In this document: in pieces, positions 32,082 to 40,852 of the stretch
Layout of the letters: every line of letters starts with the position of its first letter
Numbering within the stretch: the stretch's first letter is position 1
Source of the DNA: an uncultured Acholeplasmatales bacterium
Lineage (GTDB): Bacteria > Bacillota_I > Bacilli_A > ML615J-28 > CAG-698
NCBI GenBank assembly: GCA_937877075.1
Contig: CALEGD010000143.1
Coordinates: 1 to 41,027 of the forward strand
DNA: 41,027 nucleotides
Reading direction: 5' to 3'
The notes under the pieces: generated by a model
What the model saw: the letters and a program-made list of their open reading frames with translations, nothing else
Database searches by the model: none
What the model was told of the DNA's origin: nothing
Translations under genes and position numbers: made by a program

Positions 32082-32390
32082 ATGTCTATCTTTGAATCGA
32101 TTCAGGTGGCTGAGAATAAAGCCGAAAAAATCCGTTTACAAGCAACAGATGAAGTGAATGAACTTTTAGAGAAAACCAGAATCGACAGTGAGGAAAAAGC
32201 AAGACTTTTGTATGCTGAGGCATCTTCAGAAGAACAGCGAATAAATGAAGCAATTAACCGAAAAATTTTAGAAAAAGCAAATGAAATTGATGCTTTATAT
32301 CAAAAAGCGGATGATGAATTTGAAGCGCAGGTTAATATCAGAATGAAAAAAGCGGTTGATTTCATTATTGGAAAGGTCTTCGATTTATGA
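32082..32390 (+). CDS. ntpF: V-type ATPase subunit H/G (peripheral stalk)
   Basis: 102 residues from ATG 32082 (AGGTGG 8 bases upstream; an in-frame GTG at 32070 lies inside that site and is rejected). The product is a single long charged helix, an amphipathic coiled coil rich in Glu, Lys and Ala with a few hydrophobic residues at the end (VDFIIGKVFDL). This matches the NtpF/AhaH (G-type) stalk subunit, which pairs with subunit E to link the catalytic head to subunit I. It is the first gene of the operon, and its TGA overlaps the subunit I ATG (ATGA). Confidence 0.85.
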   Translation: MSIFESIQVAENKAEKIRLQATDEVNELLEKTRIDSEEKARLLYAEASSEEQRINEAINRKILEKANEIDALYQKADDEFEAQVNIRMKKAVDFIIGKVFDL

Positions 32391-34276
32391 TTGTGCCGAT
32401 GAAAAAAGCCAAACTTGTTGTTATGAAAGACGACAAGGAAAAATTATTACGCTCATTGCAGAAGGCAGGCGTATTTATGCCGATTCCGACAGGTGAGGCT
32501 GAAACCGCCGGAGATGCGTCTAAGGAAGAAGCATTATTACAAAAAACTGATAAATCATTGAAACTGGTTGAACGTTTTCGGGAGAAGAAAGGCTTTATTA
32601 GACCTCTAAACTTGGTTGGTTATGATGATTTTATTAAGGTCGATCCTGAACATGAAAATATCCTTACGGAAATCGAGGAAACGGATGCTAGAATCTCGCA
32701 TCTGGAAAATGAAAATCAAGCTTTAGAAGAACAAATAAAATATTATCTTCCTTGGAAAGACCTCAATATTCGTTTATCGGATCTTAATAATACCAAATAT
32801 TCCGTTTTCCATACCGGTTTCCAAATGGTCAGTAAAATCAATGATTTAAAACTTGCTGTTCTAGAAGCTGGCGGTGAAATTGTTGAACTGGGAATGGGGC
32901 CGGATGGTATGGCTTTTGTTTTTGCGAATTATTTTCATGACGATATTATGGTGATGGAGAAAGCAAAATCTTTAGGATTTCTTGAAGTCAGTTTGCCCAA
33001 GATTGAAAAATTTGCTTTGGAAGTCATTACCGAGAAAGAAAAACAGATTTCAAAGAATTTACAAGAAATAGAAAATTTGACCCAAAAATTATCGAAGTTT
33101 GCCCAGGATGTAAAAGAGATTGAATTATTCAACGACCAGCTTGCATCAATTAAGGCCTTGAAAAAGGCTCCTCTTAAAATGACTTTAGAAACGGTTTATC
33201 TTGAAGGATGGGTCAGAAGCGACCAAGTTGAGCTTTTTGAAAAGTCAGTTGTAAAAGCTGTGAAACTTTATGAACTTGAACTTTCAGACCCCGATGCTGA
33301 GGACAACCCTCCGACATATACTAAAAATAATCGTTTTGTAAGGCCTTTTGAGGCAATTACCGATATGTTTGCAAGACCAAAAATTACTGATGTTGACCCA
33401 AATCCGGTCATGTCAATTTGGTTCTGGTTTATTTTTGGAATGATGATGGGAGATGTCGGTTATGGTCTTTTGATGTTTATCATCTTTTTTGCCTTGATTA
33501 AGATCAAACGACCGAAAGGCGATGGGTTGAAACTTTTCAAGCTTCTACTTTATTCCAGCATAACTACCGTTTTTTGGGGGGTAATGTTCGGAAGTTATTT
33601 TGGCTATGCTCTTTATCCGGCAATCTTTCTTGAACCCATGGTAGATTTGACTAAATATTTGATTTTTTCATTTGTAATTGGCGGCCTTCACGTAATTTCC
33701 GGAATCCTGGTTGCCGCTTATGCAAATATTAAAGAGGGAAAACTCTTAGATGCACTCTTTGATCAGTTTTCCTGGGTAATACTTTTGGTCGGACTCGGAT
33801 TTTTGTTTTTACCGGAACTAAAGAACATCGGACTTGCTCTGGCTTTAACCGGCGGAGTGATTATTCTCTTAACTGCAGGAAGACAGAAAAAGAATATTTT
33901 TGGTAAAATATTCGGAGGATTTGCTTCGCTTTACAATGTGACCGGGTATGCGAGTGATATACTATCTTATTCCCGGATTATGGCTTTAAGTCTTTCGACG
34001 GCCGTTATCGCCTATGTAATGAATCTTTTGGCGGAAATGGTAATGGGAAATTTTATTGGGTATTTCTTTGCTGCCCTGATTTATTTTGTCGGCCACATCT
34101 TCAATCTGTTGATGGGATTACTTTCTGCCTATGTTCATGACAGCAGGCTTCAATATATTGAATTTTTTGGGAAATTCTACGAAGGTGGAGGAGAAAAATT
34201 TTCTCCTTTAACCTATAAATTAAAATATATAGATCAAGTTAATGATCGAAATGCAACTAAACAGGAGGTTATATAA
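32387..34276 (+). CDS. ntpI: V-type ATPase subunit I (membrane ion-channel/stator subunit)
   Basis: 629 residues, normal for bacterial subunit I. The N-terminal half (MIVPMKKAKLVVMKDD, then coiled-coil hairpins) is cytoplasmic and joins the stalks. The C-terminal half from about residue 335 has seven or eight TM helices, with motifs PVMSIWFWFIFGMMMGDVGYG, FGSYFGYALYP and DILSYSRIMALSLSTAVIA. The essential arginine facing the c-ring is R530 in SYSRIMAL. It overlaps the preceding gene by 4 bases and is followed by subunit K after a 1-base gap. With subunit K it forms the ion path of the Vo sector. Confidence 0.96.
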   Translation: MIVPMKKAKLVVMKDDKEKLLRSLQKAGVFMPIPTGEAETAGDASKEEALLQKTDKSLKLVERFREKKGFIRPLNLVGYDDFIKVDPEHENILTEIEETDARISHLENENQALEEQIKYYLPWKDLNIRLSDLNNTKYSVFHTGFQMVSKINDLKLAVLEAGGEIVELGMGPDGMAFVFANYFHDDIMVMEKAKSLGFLEVSLPKIEKFALEVITEKEKQISKNLQEIENLTQKLSKFAQDVKEIELFNDQLASIKALKKAPLKMTLETVYLEGWVRSDQVELFEKSVVKAVKLYELELSDPDAEDNPPTYTKNNRFVRPFEAITDMFARPKITDVDPNPVMSIWFWFIFGMMMGDVGYGLLMFIIFFALIKIKRPKGDGLKLFKLLLYSSITTVFWGVMFGSYFGYALYPAIFLEPMVDLTKYLIFSFVIGGLHVISGILVAAYANIKEGKLLDALFDQFSWVILLVGLGFLFLPELKNIGLALALTGGVIILLTAGRQKKNIFGKIFGGFASLYNVTGYASDILSYSRIMALSLSTAVIAYVMNLLAEMVMGNFIGYFFAALIYFVGHIFNLLMGLLSAYVHDSRLQYIEFFGKFYEGGGEKFSPLTYKLKYIDQVNDRNATKQEVI

Positions 34277-34277
34277 A

Positions 34278-34745
34278 ATGAGTGAAGGATTATTAATCGC
34301 AATTATCGGAGCAGCTTTGGCTGCAGTTTTAAGTGGACTTGGTTCTGCTATCGGTGTACAAATGGGCGGAAAGGCTGCCGCAGGTGTTTGTAGTGAAAAA
34401 CCTGATTTATTTGGAAAACTGCTTATTCTTCAAGCTTTACCAGGAACCCAAGGAATTTATGGATTCATCGTCGCCATTCTGGTTATGATCAAATTAGGTC
34501 TTTTAGGTGGAACTCCGGCAGCAATTACTACAGGTGAAGGCTGGACTTATTTTGGAGCCTGCATGCCGATAGCTGTTATTGGTTTAATATCTGCTATTCT
34601 TCAAGCCAGAACCGCTGTCAGTGCTATTCATATGACCGCTAAGCAACCAGAAGCTTCCGCAAAAGGTATGACGATGACAGCCATGGTTGAAACCTATGCT
34701 ATTCTTGCCCTTCTTGTCAGCATTCTGCTAGTACTTGGTATATAA
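34278..34745 (+). CDS. ntpK: V-type ATPase subunit K (proteolipid ring, Na+ type)
   Basis: 155 residues from ATG 34278, preceded by an ideal AGGAGG. Four TM helices form two hairpins: GLLIAIIGAALAAVL, then QALPGTQGIYGF, and the second pair, ending VETYAILALLVSILL. Ion-binding residues are in place: L54, T57, Q58, Q109 and E138, with the spacing of E. hirae NtpK L61, T64, Q65, Q110 and E139. Only the second hairpin has the acidic residue, as in E. hirae. This set binds Na+ there, so this ring is predicted to carry Na+ rather than protons. Confidence 0.95.
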   Translation: MSEGLLIAIIGAALAAVLSGLGSAIGVQMGGKAAAGVCSEKPDLFGKLLILQALPGTQGIYGFIVAILVMIKLGLLGGTPAAITTGEGWTYFGACMPIAVIGLISAILQARTAVSAIHMTAKQPEASAKGMTMTAMVETYAILALLVSILLVLGI

Positions 34746-34765
34746 GTATAAAGGATGATTTGTCA

Positions 34766-35389
34766 GTGGCAAAAACAATTTATGAAAAAATAGAAAAGAA
34801 AGCCTTAAAAGATGCTAAGGAAATAAAGCGGCTCGGCGAGGCAAAAGCAAAACAAATAGAGGAGCGAATTATCTCCTCTGCTAATGAGGCAATCGAAAAC
34901 AATTTAAACAAAGTTCGGGCAAAAGGCGAGGAATTGTTGAAAACCAAGACGACCGAACTCGAACAGAATGCCAGGCAGAGGTCGCTTTTAAGAAAAAAGC
35001 AATTAATTCAATCGGTGTTTTCTCGTTCCCTTGAAACTCTCAATCAACTAGATGATGAGAATCTTTCAAAACTGGTAAAGAAACTGATATTAATTGAAAA
35101 TCTTAAAGGCGATGAAACCCTACATGTTAATCAGCGTGATTATTCTCGTTATTTAAAGTTATTTTCAAGTAATAGGGATGCACCTGAACCTTTGCTTGAT
35201 AAGCTGAATCGCGACTTGGGAAATAAATACCATCTTCGCCTTGCAAAGGAACCGGCAAATATAAGCGGAGGCTTCATAGTTGTCGGACAAGTTTTCGATG
35301 TCGATCTTTCCTTTGAAACAATTTTAAAAACAATTCAGGAAAAACATGAAACCGAAATAGCTGAGCTTTTGTTTGCGAGAGGAGAATAA
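34766..35389 (+). CDS. ntpE: V-type ATPase subunit E (peripheral stalk)
   Basis: 207 residues from GTG 34766, 10 bases after AAGGA; TTG 34760 in the same frame is an alternative but sits only 4 bases from it. The N-terminal two thirds is a charged coiled coil (KKALKDAKEIKRLGEAKAKQ), followed by a small alpha/beta domain ending in the typical ISGGFIVVGQVFDVDLSFET segment. It pairs with the H/G subunit in the stator stalk. It lies between subunits K and C, with the next ribosome-binding site (GAGAGGAG) overlapping its end. Confidence 0.9.
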   Translation: MAKTIYEKIEKKALKDAKEIKRLGEAKAKQIEERIISSANEAIENNLNKVRAKGEELLKTKTTELEQNARQRSLLRKKQLIQSVFSRSLETLNQLDDENLSKLVKKLILIENLKGDETLHVNQRDYSRYLKLFSSNRDAPEPLLDKLNRDLGNKYHLRLAKEPANISGGFIVVGQVFDVDLSFETILKTIQEKHETEIAELLFARGE

Positions 35390-35390
35390 T

Positions 35391-36335
35391 ATGAATTATC
35401 CTTATGCAAACGGTTATATTAAGGCGATTGAAAATAAGCTTCTCGATAAGAGTAAACTTGGAAAACTTTGTAAGACCGAGAAACAGGATTTTTATGAAGT
35501 TTTACTTGATCTGGGGTATGGAACTTCGGGCTCCAATGTTGAGGAACTGATTGAAAGCGAATTGTCAGGATTGAGAAACCTCATAGATGAGCTGACTCCC
35601 GAAAAAAAATACACCGACTTGTTTTTTCTCTCGATTGATGCTATCAATATCAAAGCCTATTATAAAATGAAACTCTTTTCCAAGGTAGATACCGATTTTT
35701 ATTCAGAAACCGGGAATTTGCCTAAAGGGGAATTACAAAAGGCAATATTTGAGAATGATTATTCAGCTCTTTCCAAAACTTATCAAAAGTTTTTGGAAAA
35801 CTTGGATAAAAACCTAGCAGGGATTGAAAGCCCTCGAACCTTAAGTTCCAAAATTGATAATGCAATTTTTAAGTTTGTAAATAAAGCTTTATCTTTTACA
35901 AACAAAACAGCTTTAAAAACATATTTCAAACTCAGTGCTGATTTAAAAAACACTTTGAGTTTGATAAGAAGCAGTAAACTTAATTGGGAATTTGAGGATT
36001 TTCAAGAAATGTATATTGAAAATGGAGAAATAGAATTATCAGTTTTTGAAAAGGTTTATATAGAAGATAAAAATGGGATAATTTTGGCTTTCCGAGATTA
36101 TTATCAGGAAAGATTGGCAACAGGATTAAAAAGGTATTTTGAAGGCGAAGATTTAGATGCATTAGAAAAATATTTTGATCGTCTGGTTTTAGATATAATG
36201 AAAAGCTATCGTGATGATGCCTTTGATATTGGTCCGATGTTTTATTATTATTTACTGAAACAGACGGAAGCAAAGAATATTAAAATGATTTATGCTTCGG
36301 AAAATCCAGACTTGAGCGGTCTAATCGAATATTGA
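35391..36335 (+). CDS. ntpC: V-type ATPase subunit C (central-stalk base)
   Basis: 314 residues from ATG 35391; an upstream in-frame start at 35373 lies within the preceding gene and is less likely, since GGAG is 5 bases before 35391. The almost all-helical protein has NYPYANGYIKAIENKLLD at the N-terminus and the family-typical middle and end (DAINIKAYYKMKLF, IMKSYRDDAFDIGPMFYYYL). In bacterial V-ATPases it forms the funnel that connects the rotating D/F shaft to the K-ring. It overlaps no neighbour, and the following gene begins 10 bases after its TGA. Confidence 0.9.
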   Translation: MNYPYANGYIKAIENKLLDKSKLGKLCKTEKQDFYEVLLDLGYGTSGSNVEELIESELSGLRNLIDELTPEKKYTDLFFLSIDAINIKAYYKMKLFSKVDTDFYSETGNLPKGELQKAIFENDYSALSKTYQKFLENLDKNLAGIESPRTLSSKIDNAIFKFVNKALSFTNKTALKTYFKLSADLKNTLSLIRSSKLNWEFEDFQEMYIENGEIELSVFEKVYIEDKNGIILAFRDYYQERLATGLKRYFEGEDLDALEKYFDRLVLDIMKSYRDDAFDIGPMFYYYLLKQTEAKNIKMIYASENPDLSGLIEY

Positions 36336-36345
36336 GGTGAATACT

Positions 36346-36663
36346 GTGCAAGAAAAGACATCTATAGCCGCTATCGGCACCAGTGACACAATTTTGCTTT
36401 TCAATGCTGTTGGCATCAAAACCTTTGTTTTGAATGATTTAAATGCTATTGAAAAGACGATTTTCGATTTAGCCAATCAAAAATGTGAAATCATATATCT
36501 TACGGAAGATATTTATATTAAAATACCGGAAACTTTGGAGAAATACAAAACTGCTGTTTATCCAATAATCATTCCCATACCAACAAAAGAGCTTTCCGAA
36601 GGAATCGGTTTAAAGAAGATTCGGGAAAATGTTGAAAAAGCCATCGGGTTTGATATTTTTTAG
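36346..36663 (+). CDS. ntpG: V-type ATPase subunit F (central shaft)
   Basis: 105 residues from GTG 36346, with GAGGTGA 6 bases upstream; another GTG at 36337 lies in that site. The small alpha/beta domain begins EKTSIAAIGTSDTILLFNAVG and has LTEDIYIKIPETLE and a P-I-I-I-P-I-P strand, the normal F-subunit plan. With subunit D it makes the rotating shaft inside the A3B3 head. Short size and position between C and A match the ntp operon order. Confidence 0.88.
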   Translation: MQEKTSIAAIGTSDTILLFNAVGIKTFVLNDLNAIEKTIFDLANQKCEIIYLTEDIYIKIPETLEKYKTAVYPIIIPIPTKELSEGIGLKKIRENVEKAIGFDIF

Positions 36664-36678
36664 AAAGGATGGTTCGAG

Positions 36679-38472
36679 ATGAATGTAAATGAAAATAAGC
36701 AAATAGGCATCATAGCAAAAGTTTCAGGACCTTTGATTGTTGCCAGAAATATGAAAGATGTTCAGATGTATGACGTGGTCCGGGTCAGCGAAAAACGTCT
36801 TATTGGTGAAGTAATCGAACTGCGCGGGGATATGGCCTCGATTCAGGTTTATGAAGAAACTGCAGGTATCGGTCCGGGAGAACCGGTTTACTTTACTAAT
36901 GAACCTTTGTCGGTTGAACTGGCTCCGGGTTTAATCGAAGGAATTTTTGATGGAATTCAACGACCATTAAAGGTCATATATGATAAATTTGGTGACCGCA
37001 TTCCACTCGGTACCGATGTTCCAAAACTCGACCATGAACGAATTTGGGATTTTAAGAAAAGCGTAGAAGTGGGAGATGAAGTTAACGAAGGAGATATTCT
37101 CGGTGTTGTTCAAGAAACTCCGGTTGTAGAACACCGTGTTATGGTTCCGCCAACATTATCAGGTACTATTACCGAAATATATAATGGGGAAGCCAGAATC
37201 GTTGATGTGATAGCAAAAATCCGGACAGCTAACGGTCAGGAAGTAGAAATCACAATGTTACAACGTTGGCCGGTTCGCCGTCCCCGTCCCTATAAAAAGA
37301 AACTTGCACCTCATGAACCGATGGTCACCGGTCAAAGAGTAATCGATACTCTTTTCCCGATTGCTATTGGAGGAATTGCCGCTATTCCGGGACCTTTTGG
37401 AAGTGGAAAAACGGTTGTTCAACATCAACTAGCAAAATGGGCCGATGCCGACATCATTGTCTATGTTGGTTGTGGGGAACGCGGAAACGAAATGACCGAT
37501 GTTTTAAATGAATTCCCGGAATTAAAAGACCCGAAGACCGGAGAAACTTTAATGAAACGGACAGTACTGATTGCAAATACTTCCAATATGCCAGTTGCTG
37601 CTCGTGAAGCTTCCATTTATACCGGAATTGCAATAGCGGAATATTACCGCGACATGGGTTATCGGGTTGCCATTATGGCCGACTCGACTTCTCGTTGGGC
37701 CGAAGCCTTAAGAGAAATGAGCAGCCGTTTGGAAGAAATGCCCGGTGAAGAAGGTTATCCGGCCTATCTTGCCAGTCGTTTGGCAGAATTTTATGAACGT
37801 GCGGGTTTGGTTGAAACCTTAGGTAAGGAAGGAAGAATCGGAGCGGTTAGTGCTATCGGTGCCGTATCCCCTCCGGGTGGAGATACTTCTGAACCTGTAT
37901 CCCAGGCAACACTGAGGATTGTTAAGGTATTCTGGGGTTTAAGTGCTTCCCTTGCTTACCGGAGACACTTCCCTGCTATTGACTGGCTACGCTCTTATTC
38001 TCTTTATGAAGATGATTTAATTGAATTCTTTAATAAAAACATTAAACCAACTTGGTCTTCACAAGTTCAGGAGACCAAAGATATTCTTCAAGATGAATCA
38101 AAATTAGAAGAGATTGTCCGTTTGGTCGGGGTTGATTCCTTGGAATTTCAAGACCGTCTGACAATGGAAACTGCAAGAAGTGTTCGTGAAGACTTTTTAC
38201 ATCAAATTGCTTTTGATGAAATAGATACCTATACTTCGTTAAATAAGCAGTTTGGAATCTTAAAATCAATTTTGACTTGGTATCATCTTGGTCAAGATGC
38301 TTTAAGAGAAAATGCTAGTTTTAATAGAATTATCAATATGAAAGTTCGGGAACGTATCGGTCGGATGAAATATATCAAAGAAGCTGATTTCGATCAAGAA
38401 TGTGAAGCAATCATGAAAGAAATAAATCTCGAATATCAGGATTTGATGAAAGGTGAGGACCTCTATGCCTAA
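36679..38472 (+). CDS. ntpA: V-type ATPase catalytic subunit A
   Basis: 597 residues, the full length expected with the non-homologous insertion. It hydrolyses or makes ATP in the A3B3 head. Seen: GKQIGIIAKVSGPLIVARN-like start (residues 7-24), GVVQETPVVEHRVMVPP (insertion region), Walker A GPFGSGKT (238-245), VYVGCGERGNEMTDVL (catalytic Glu), IMADSTSRWAEALRE (Walker B) and GAVSPPGGDTSEPV. All catalytic residues appear intact. Its end overlaps the ATG of subunit B by 8 bases. Codon choice is richer in C/G-ending codons than the accessory genes, as expected for a highly expressed core gene. Confidence 0.98.
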   Translation: MNVNENKQIGIIAKVSGPLIVARNMKDVQMYDVVRVSEKRLIGEVIELRGDMASIQVYEETAGIGPGEPVYFTNEPLSVELAPGLIEGIFDGIQRPLKVIYDKFGDRIPLGTDVPKLDHERIWDFKKSVEVGDEVNEGDILGVVQETPVVEHRVMVPPTLSGTITEIYNGEARIVDVIAKIRTANGQEVEITMLQRWPVRRPRPYKKKLAPHEPMVTGQRVIDTLFPIAIGGIAAIPGPFGSGKTVVQHQLAKWADADIIVYVGCGERGNEMTDVLNEFPELKDPKTGETLMKRTVLIANTSNMPVAAREASIYTGIAIAEYYRDMGYRVAIMADSTSRWAEALREMSSRLEEMPGEEGYPAYLASRLAEFYERAGLVETLGKEGRIGAVSAIGAVSPPGGDTSEPVSQATLRIVKVFWGLSASLAYRRHFPAIDWLRSYSLYEDDLIEFFNKNIKPTWSSQVQETKDILQDESKLEEIVRLVGVDSLEFQDRLTMETARSVREDFLHQIAFDEIDTYTSLNKQFGILKSILTWYHLGQDALRENASFNRIINMKVRERIGRMKYIKEADFDQECEAIMKEINLEYQDLMKGEDLYA

Positions 38473-39841
38473 AGAATATAAGACAATAAGAGAAGTCGTC
38501 GGACCTTTGATGCTTGTTGATCAAGTTGAAGGGGTAAAATATGACGAGTTAGTTAAGATTAAGCAGGCTAGTGGTGAAGAGCGAATCGGTAAAGTTCTCG
38601 AAATAAATGGCGATAAAGCTCTTGTACAATTATTTAGTTCCTCACAGGGATTAAAGATTTCCACTGCAAAAGCAGTATTTCTAGGTCATGGCATTGAAAT
38701 TAAACTTGCACCTGATATTCTTGGTCGCGTATTTGACGGTATGGGTCGCCCAATTGACGAAGGCGGCGAAATAATTCCGACTTCTGTTCGTGATATTAAC
38801 GGTACACCGTTAAATCCTGTCGCCCGTGACTATCCATCCGAGTTTATCGAAACCGGAATCAGTGCCATTGATGGCTTAAACACTCTGGTTCGCGGACAAA
38901 AACTACCGATATTTTCAGCTTCCGGTTTACCTCATGCCAGACTCGCGGCTCAAATTGCCCGCCAAGCTAAGGTTAAAGGAAAAGATGAACAATTTGCGGT
39001 TGTCTTTGCAGCTGTCGGAATCACCTTTGAAGAAGCGGATTTCTTTATCCAAGATTTTAAAAGATCAGGTGCGATTGAACGTTCTGTACTCTTTATGAAC
39101 CTCGCCAATGACCCGGCAATCGAAAGAATTGCCACTCCGAGAATGGCCATAACCTGTGCCGAGTATCTGGCTTATGAACTTGGAATGCATGTTTTGGTCA
39201 TCATTACCGATATCACCAATTATGCGGAAGCGTTGCGTGAAGTTTCGGCTGCTCGTAAAGAAGTTCCGGGACGTCGTGGTTATCCGGGTTATATGTATAC
39301 CGACCTTGCATCTTTATATGAAAGAGCGGGAAGAATTAAAGGTAAAACGGGATCAATTACTCAAATTCCGATTCTGACCATGCCTGAGGATGATAAAACT
39401 CATCCAATTCCGGACTTAACCGGATATATTACCGAAGGTCAAATAATCTTATCAAGAGAATTGAATTTAAAGGGTATCTTCCCACCAATCGATGTTCTAC
39501 CTTCACTCAGCCGTCTGAAAGATAAAGGAATAGGCGTTGGTAAAACCCGCGAGGATCATGCCGATACGATGAATCAGCTATTCTCTGCTTATGCTCGCGG
39601 AAAAGAAGCCAAAGAACTTTCAACAATCCTGGGGGAAGCCGCTCTTAGTGATATGGATAAACTTTATGCGAAATTTGCGACTGAGTTTGAACTTCAATAT
39701 ATAGCTCAAGGTTATCATCAATCAAGAAATATTGAAGAAACTCTTGATATCGGTTGGAAACTTCTAACAATTCTACCTAAATCAGAACTGAAACGGATTA
39801 GTTTGAAGAATATTGATAAATATTATCCTGAGGAGGAATGA
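38465..39841 (+). CDS. ntpB: V-type ATPase non-catalytic subunit B
   Basis: 458 residues from ATG 38465 (GGTGAGG upstream); a start at 38453 would be in that ribosome-binding region. It alternates with A in the hexameric head and helps bind nucleotide at the interface. Seen: GRVFDGMGRPID, the degenerate P-loop region IFSASGLPHARLAAQIARQ (no GKT, as normal for B), ITDITNYAEALREVSAARKE, PGRRGYPGYMYTDLASLYER and SLSRLKDKGIG. The end of the gene carries the AGGAGG for subunit D, and its TGA overlaps an upstream in-frame ATG of that gene. Confidence 0.98.
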   Translation: MPKEYKTIREVVGPLMLVDQVEGVKYDELVKIKQASGEERIGKVLEINGDKALVQLFSSSQGLKISTAKAVFLGHGIEIKLAPDILGRVFDGMGRPIDEGGEIIPTSVRDINGTPLNPVARDYPSEFIETGISAIDGLNTLVRGQKLPIFSASGLPHARLAAQIARQAKVKGKDEQFAVVFAAVGITFEEADFFIQDFKRSGAIERSVLFMNLANDPAIERIATPRMAITCAEYLAYELGMHVLVIITDITNYAEALREVSAARKEVPGRRGYPGYMYTDLASLYERAGRIKGKTGSITQIPILTMPEDDKTHPIPDLTGYITEGQIILSRELNLKGIFPPIDVLPSLSRLKDKGIGVGKTREDHADTMNQLFSAYARGKEAKELSTILGEAALSDMDKLYAKFATEFELQYIAQGYHQSRNIEETLDIGWKLLTILPKSELKRISLKNIDKYYPEEE

Positions 39842-39843
39842 TC

Positions 39844-40488
39844 ATGGCTTTGACACATGTCAATCCTACTAGGATGGAATTGTCCCGACTGAAAAAACAA
39901 CTCGAGATTGCCCGCAGAGGTCACAAACTCCTGAAAGATAAACAGGATGAAATGGTTCGCCAATTTATGGCGGTAATCAAAGAAAACCGCTCTTTACGAA
40001 TGGAAACGGAAACCGAGTTGAAGAAAATTATTAAGCGATTTTCAAGCGCAAAACTAAAAATGAGCCAAGCCGGTATCTATGAAGCTTTGATGATTCCTAC
40101 CAAAAGTATCGATATCGATGCCGGATCTAAAACCATTATGAATATTAAAGTTCCTACTCTCGATATTCATGACGAAGGGAAAATTAACCTAACATATGGT
40201 TTTGCTTTTACCCCGAGTGAACTTGATGAAGCCATCATTGCTCTTTCGAAATTACTGCCGAAACTAGTAAGACTTGCTGATTTGGAGAAAACTTGTGATC
40301 TTCTAGCCAATGAAATAGAAAAAACCAGAAGAAGAGTTAATGCTATTGAATATATTATGATTCCTGATATGGAAGAAGAAATCAAATACATTATTCAGAA
40401 ACTTGATGATAATGAAAGAAGTAATATCATTCGTCTGATGAAAAGTAAAGAAATTATTCTTCAAAAAGATAGTCAGTATCAATATTAA
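39844..40488 (+). CDS. ntpD: V-type ATPase subunit D (central shaft)
   Basis: 214 residues from ATG 39844, 7 bases after AGGAGG; ATG 39838 is only one base from that site. The product is two long helices at N- and C-terminus: VNPTRMELSRLKKQLEIARR and GHKLLKDKQDEMVRQF at the start, TRRRVNAIEYIMIPDMEEEI near the end, which are diagnostic of the D subunit that turns inside the head as a coiled-coil shaft. It is the last gene of the operon; a strong terminator follows 22 bases downstream. Confidence 0.97.
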   Translation: MALTHVNPTRMELSRLKKQLEIARRGHKLLKDKQDEMVRQFMAVIKENRSLRMETETELKKIIKRFSSAKLKMSQAGIYEALMIPTKSIDIDAGSKTIMNIKVPTLDIHDEGKINLTYGFAFTPSELDEAIIALSKLLPKLVRLADLEKTCDLLANEIEKTRRRVNAIEYIMIPDMEEEIKYIIQKLDDNERSNIIRLMKSKEIILQKDSQYQY

Positions 40489-40510
40489 GAGTAAATAGAT
40501 ATTTGGTATT

Positions 40511-40540
40511 AAAGCATTCCAATTTATGGAATGCTTTTTG
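40511..40540 (+). terminator. Terminator of the V-ATPase operon
   Basis: AAAGCATTCCA (40511-40521) and TGGAATGCTTT (40527-40537), perfect 11-bp stem, 5-base loop, T-run at the end. Confidence 0.9.
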
Positions 40541-40800
40541 AAAAGAATAACCAAGTGATACATTTAAAAATCTAACTTTCAAGTTTTGGTGATGGAGTAA
40601 TATCCAATTTGTTTTGGAATTATAATAAATACTTTTACAAATATACAAAGGGAAAATTATTATAACTCTTTCCCTATTATTGAAGATAAAATTTTATGGA
40701 AGAAATCTTGATGCCTTACATTGTTTAGAACTAATTTTTATGAGACTGGAAAAAATTAATGACATAAGTCTGGCAATGAAAATTATGATTGAAAGAAGAA
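40541..40800. other. Intergenic region, no gene seen
   Basis: AT-rich, stops in all frames. A TATAAT occurs near 40620 but too far from the next start to be assigned with any confidence. Confidence 0.5.
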
Positions 40801-40814
40801 TACACTGAAGTGTA
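40801..40814. promoter_or_regulatory. Candidate operator palindrome
   Basis: TACACTGAAGTGTA is a 6-bp inverted repeat around GA, 38 bases before the start of the sugar isomerase-like gene. Its place and symmetry fit a repressor site; the regulator is unknown. Confidence 0.35.
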
Positions 40815-40852
40815 AATGATAAAACATAATCACAAGAAGAAAGGGTTATAAA

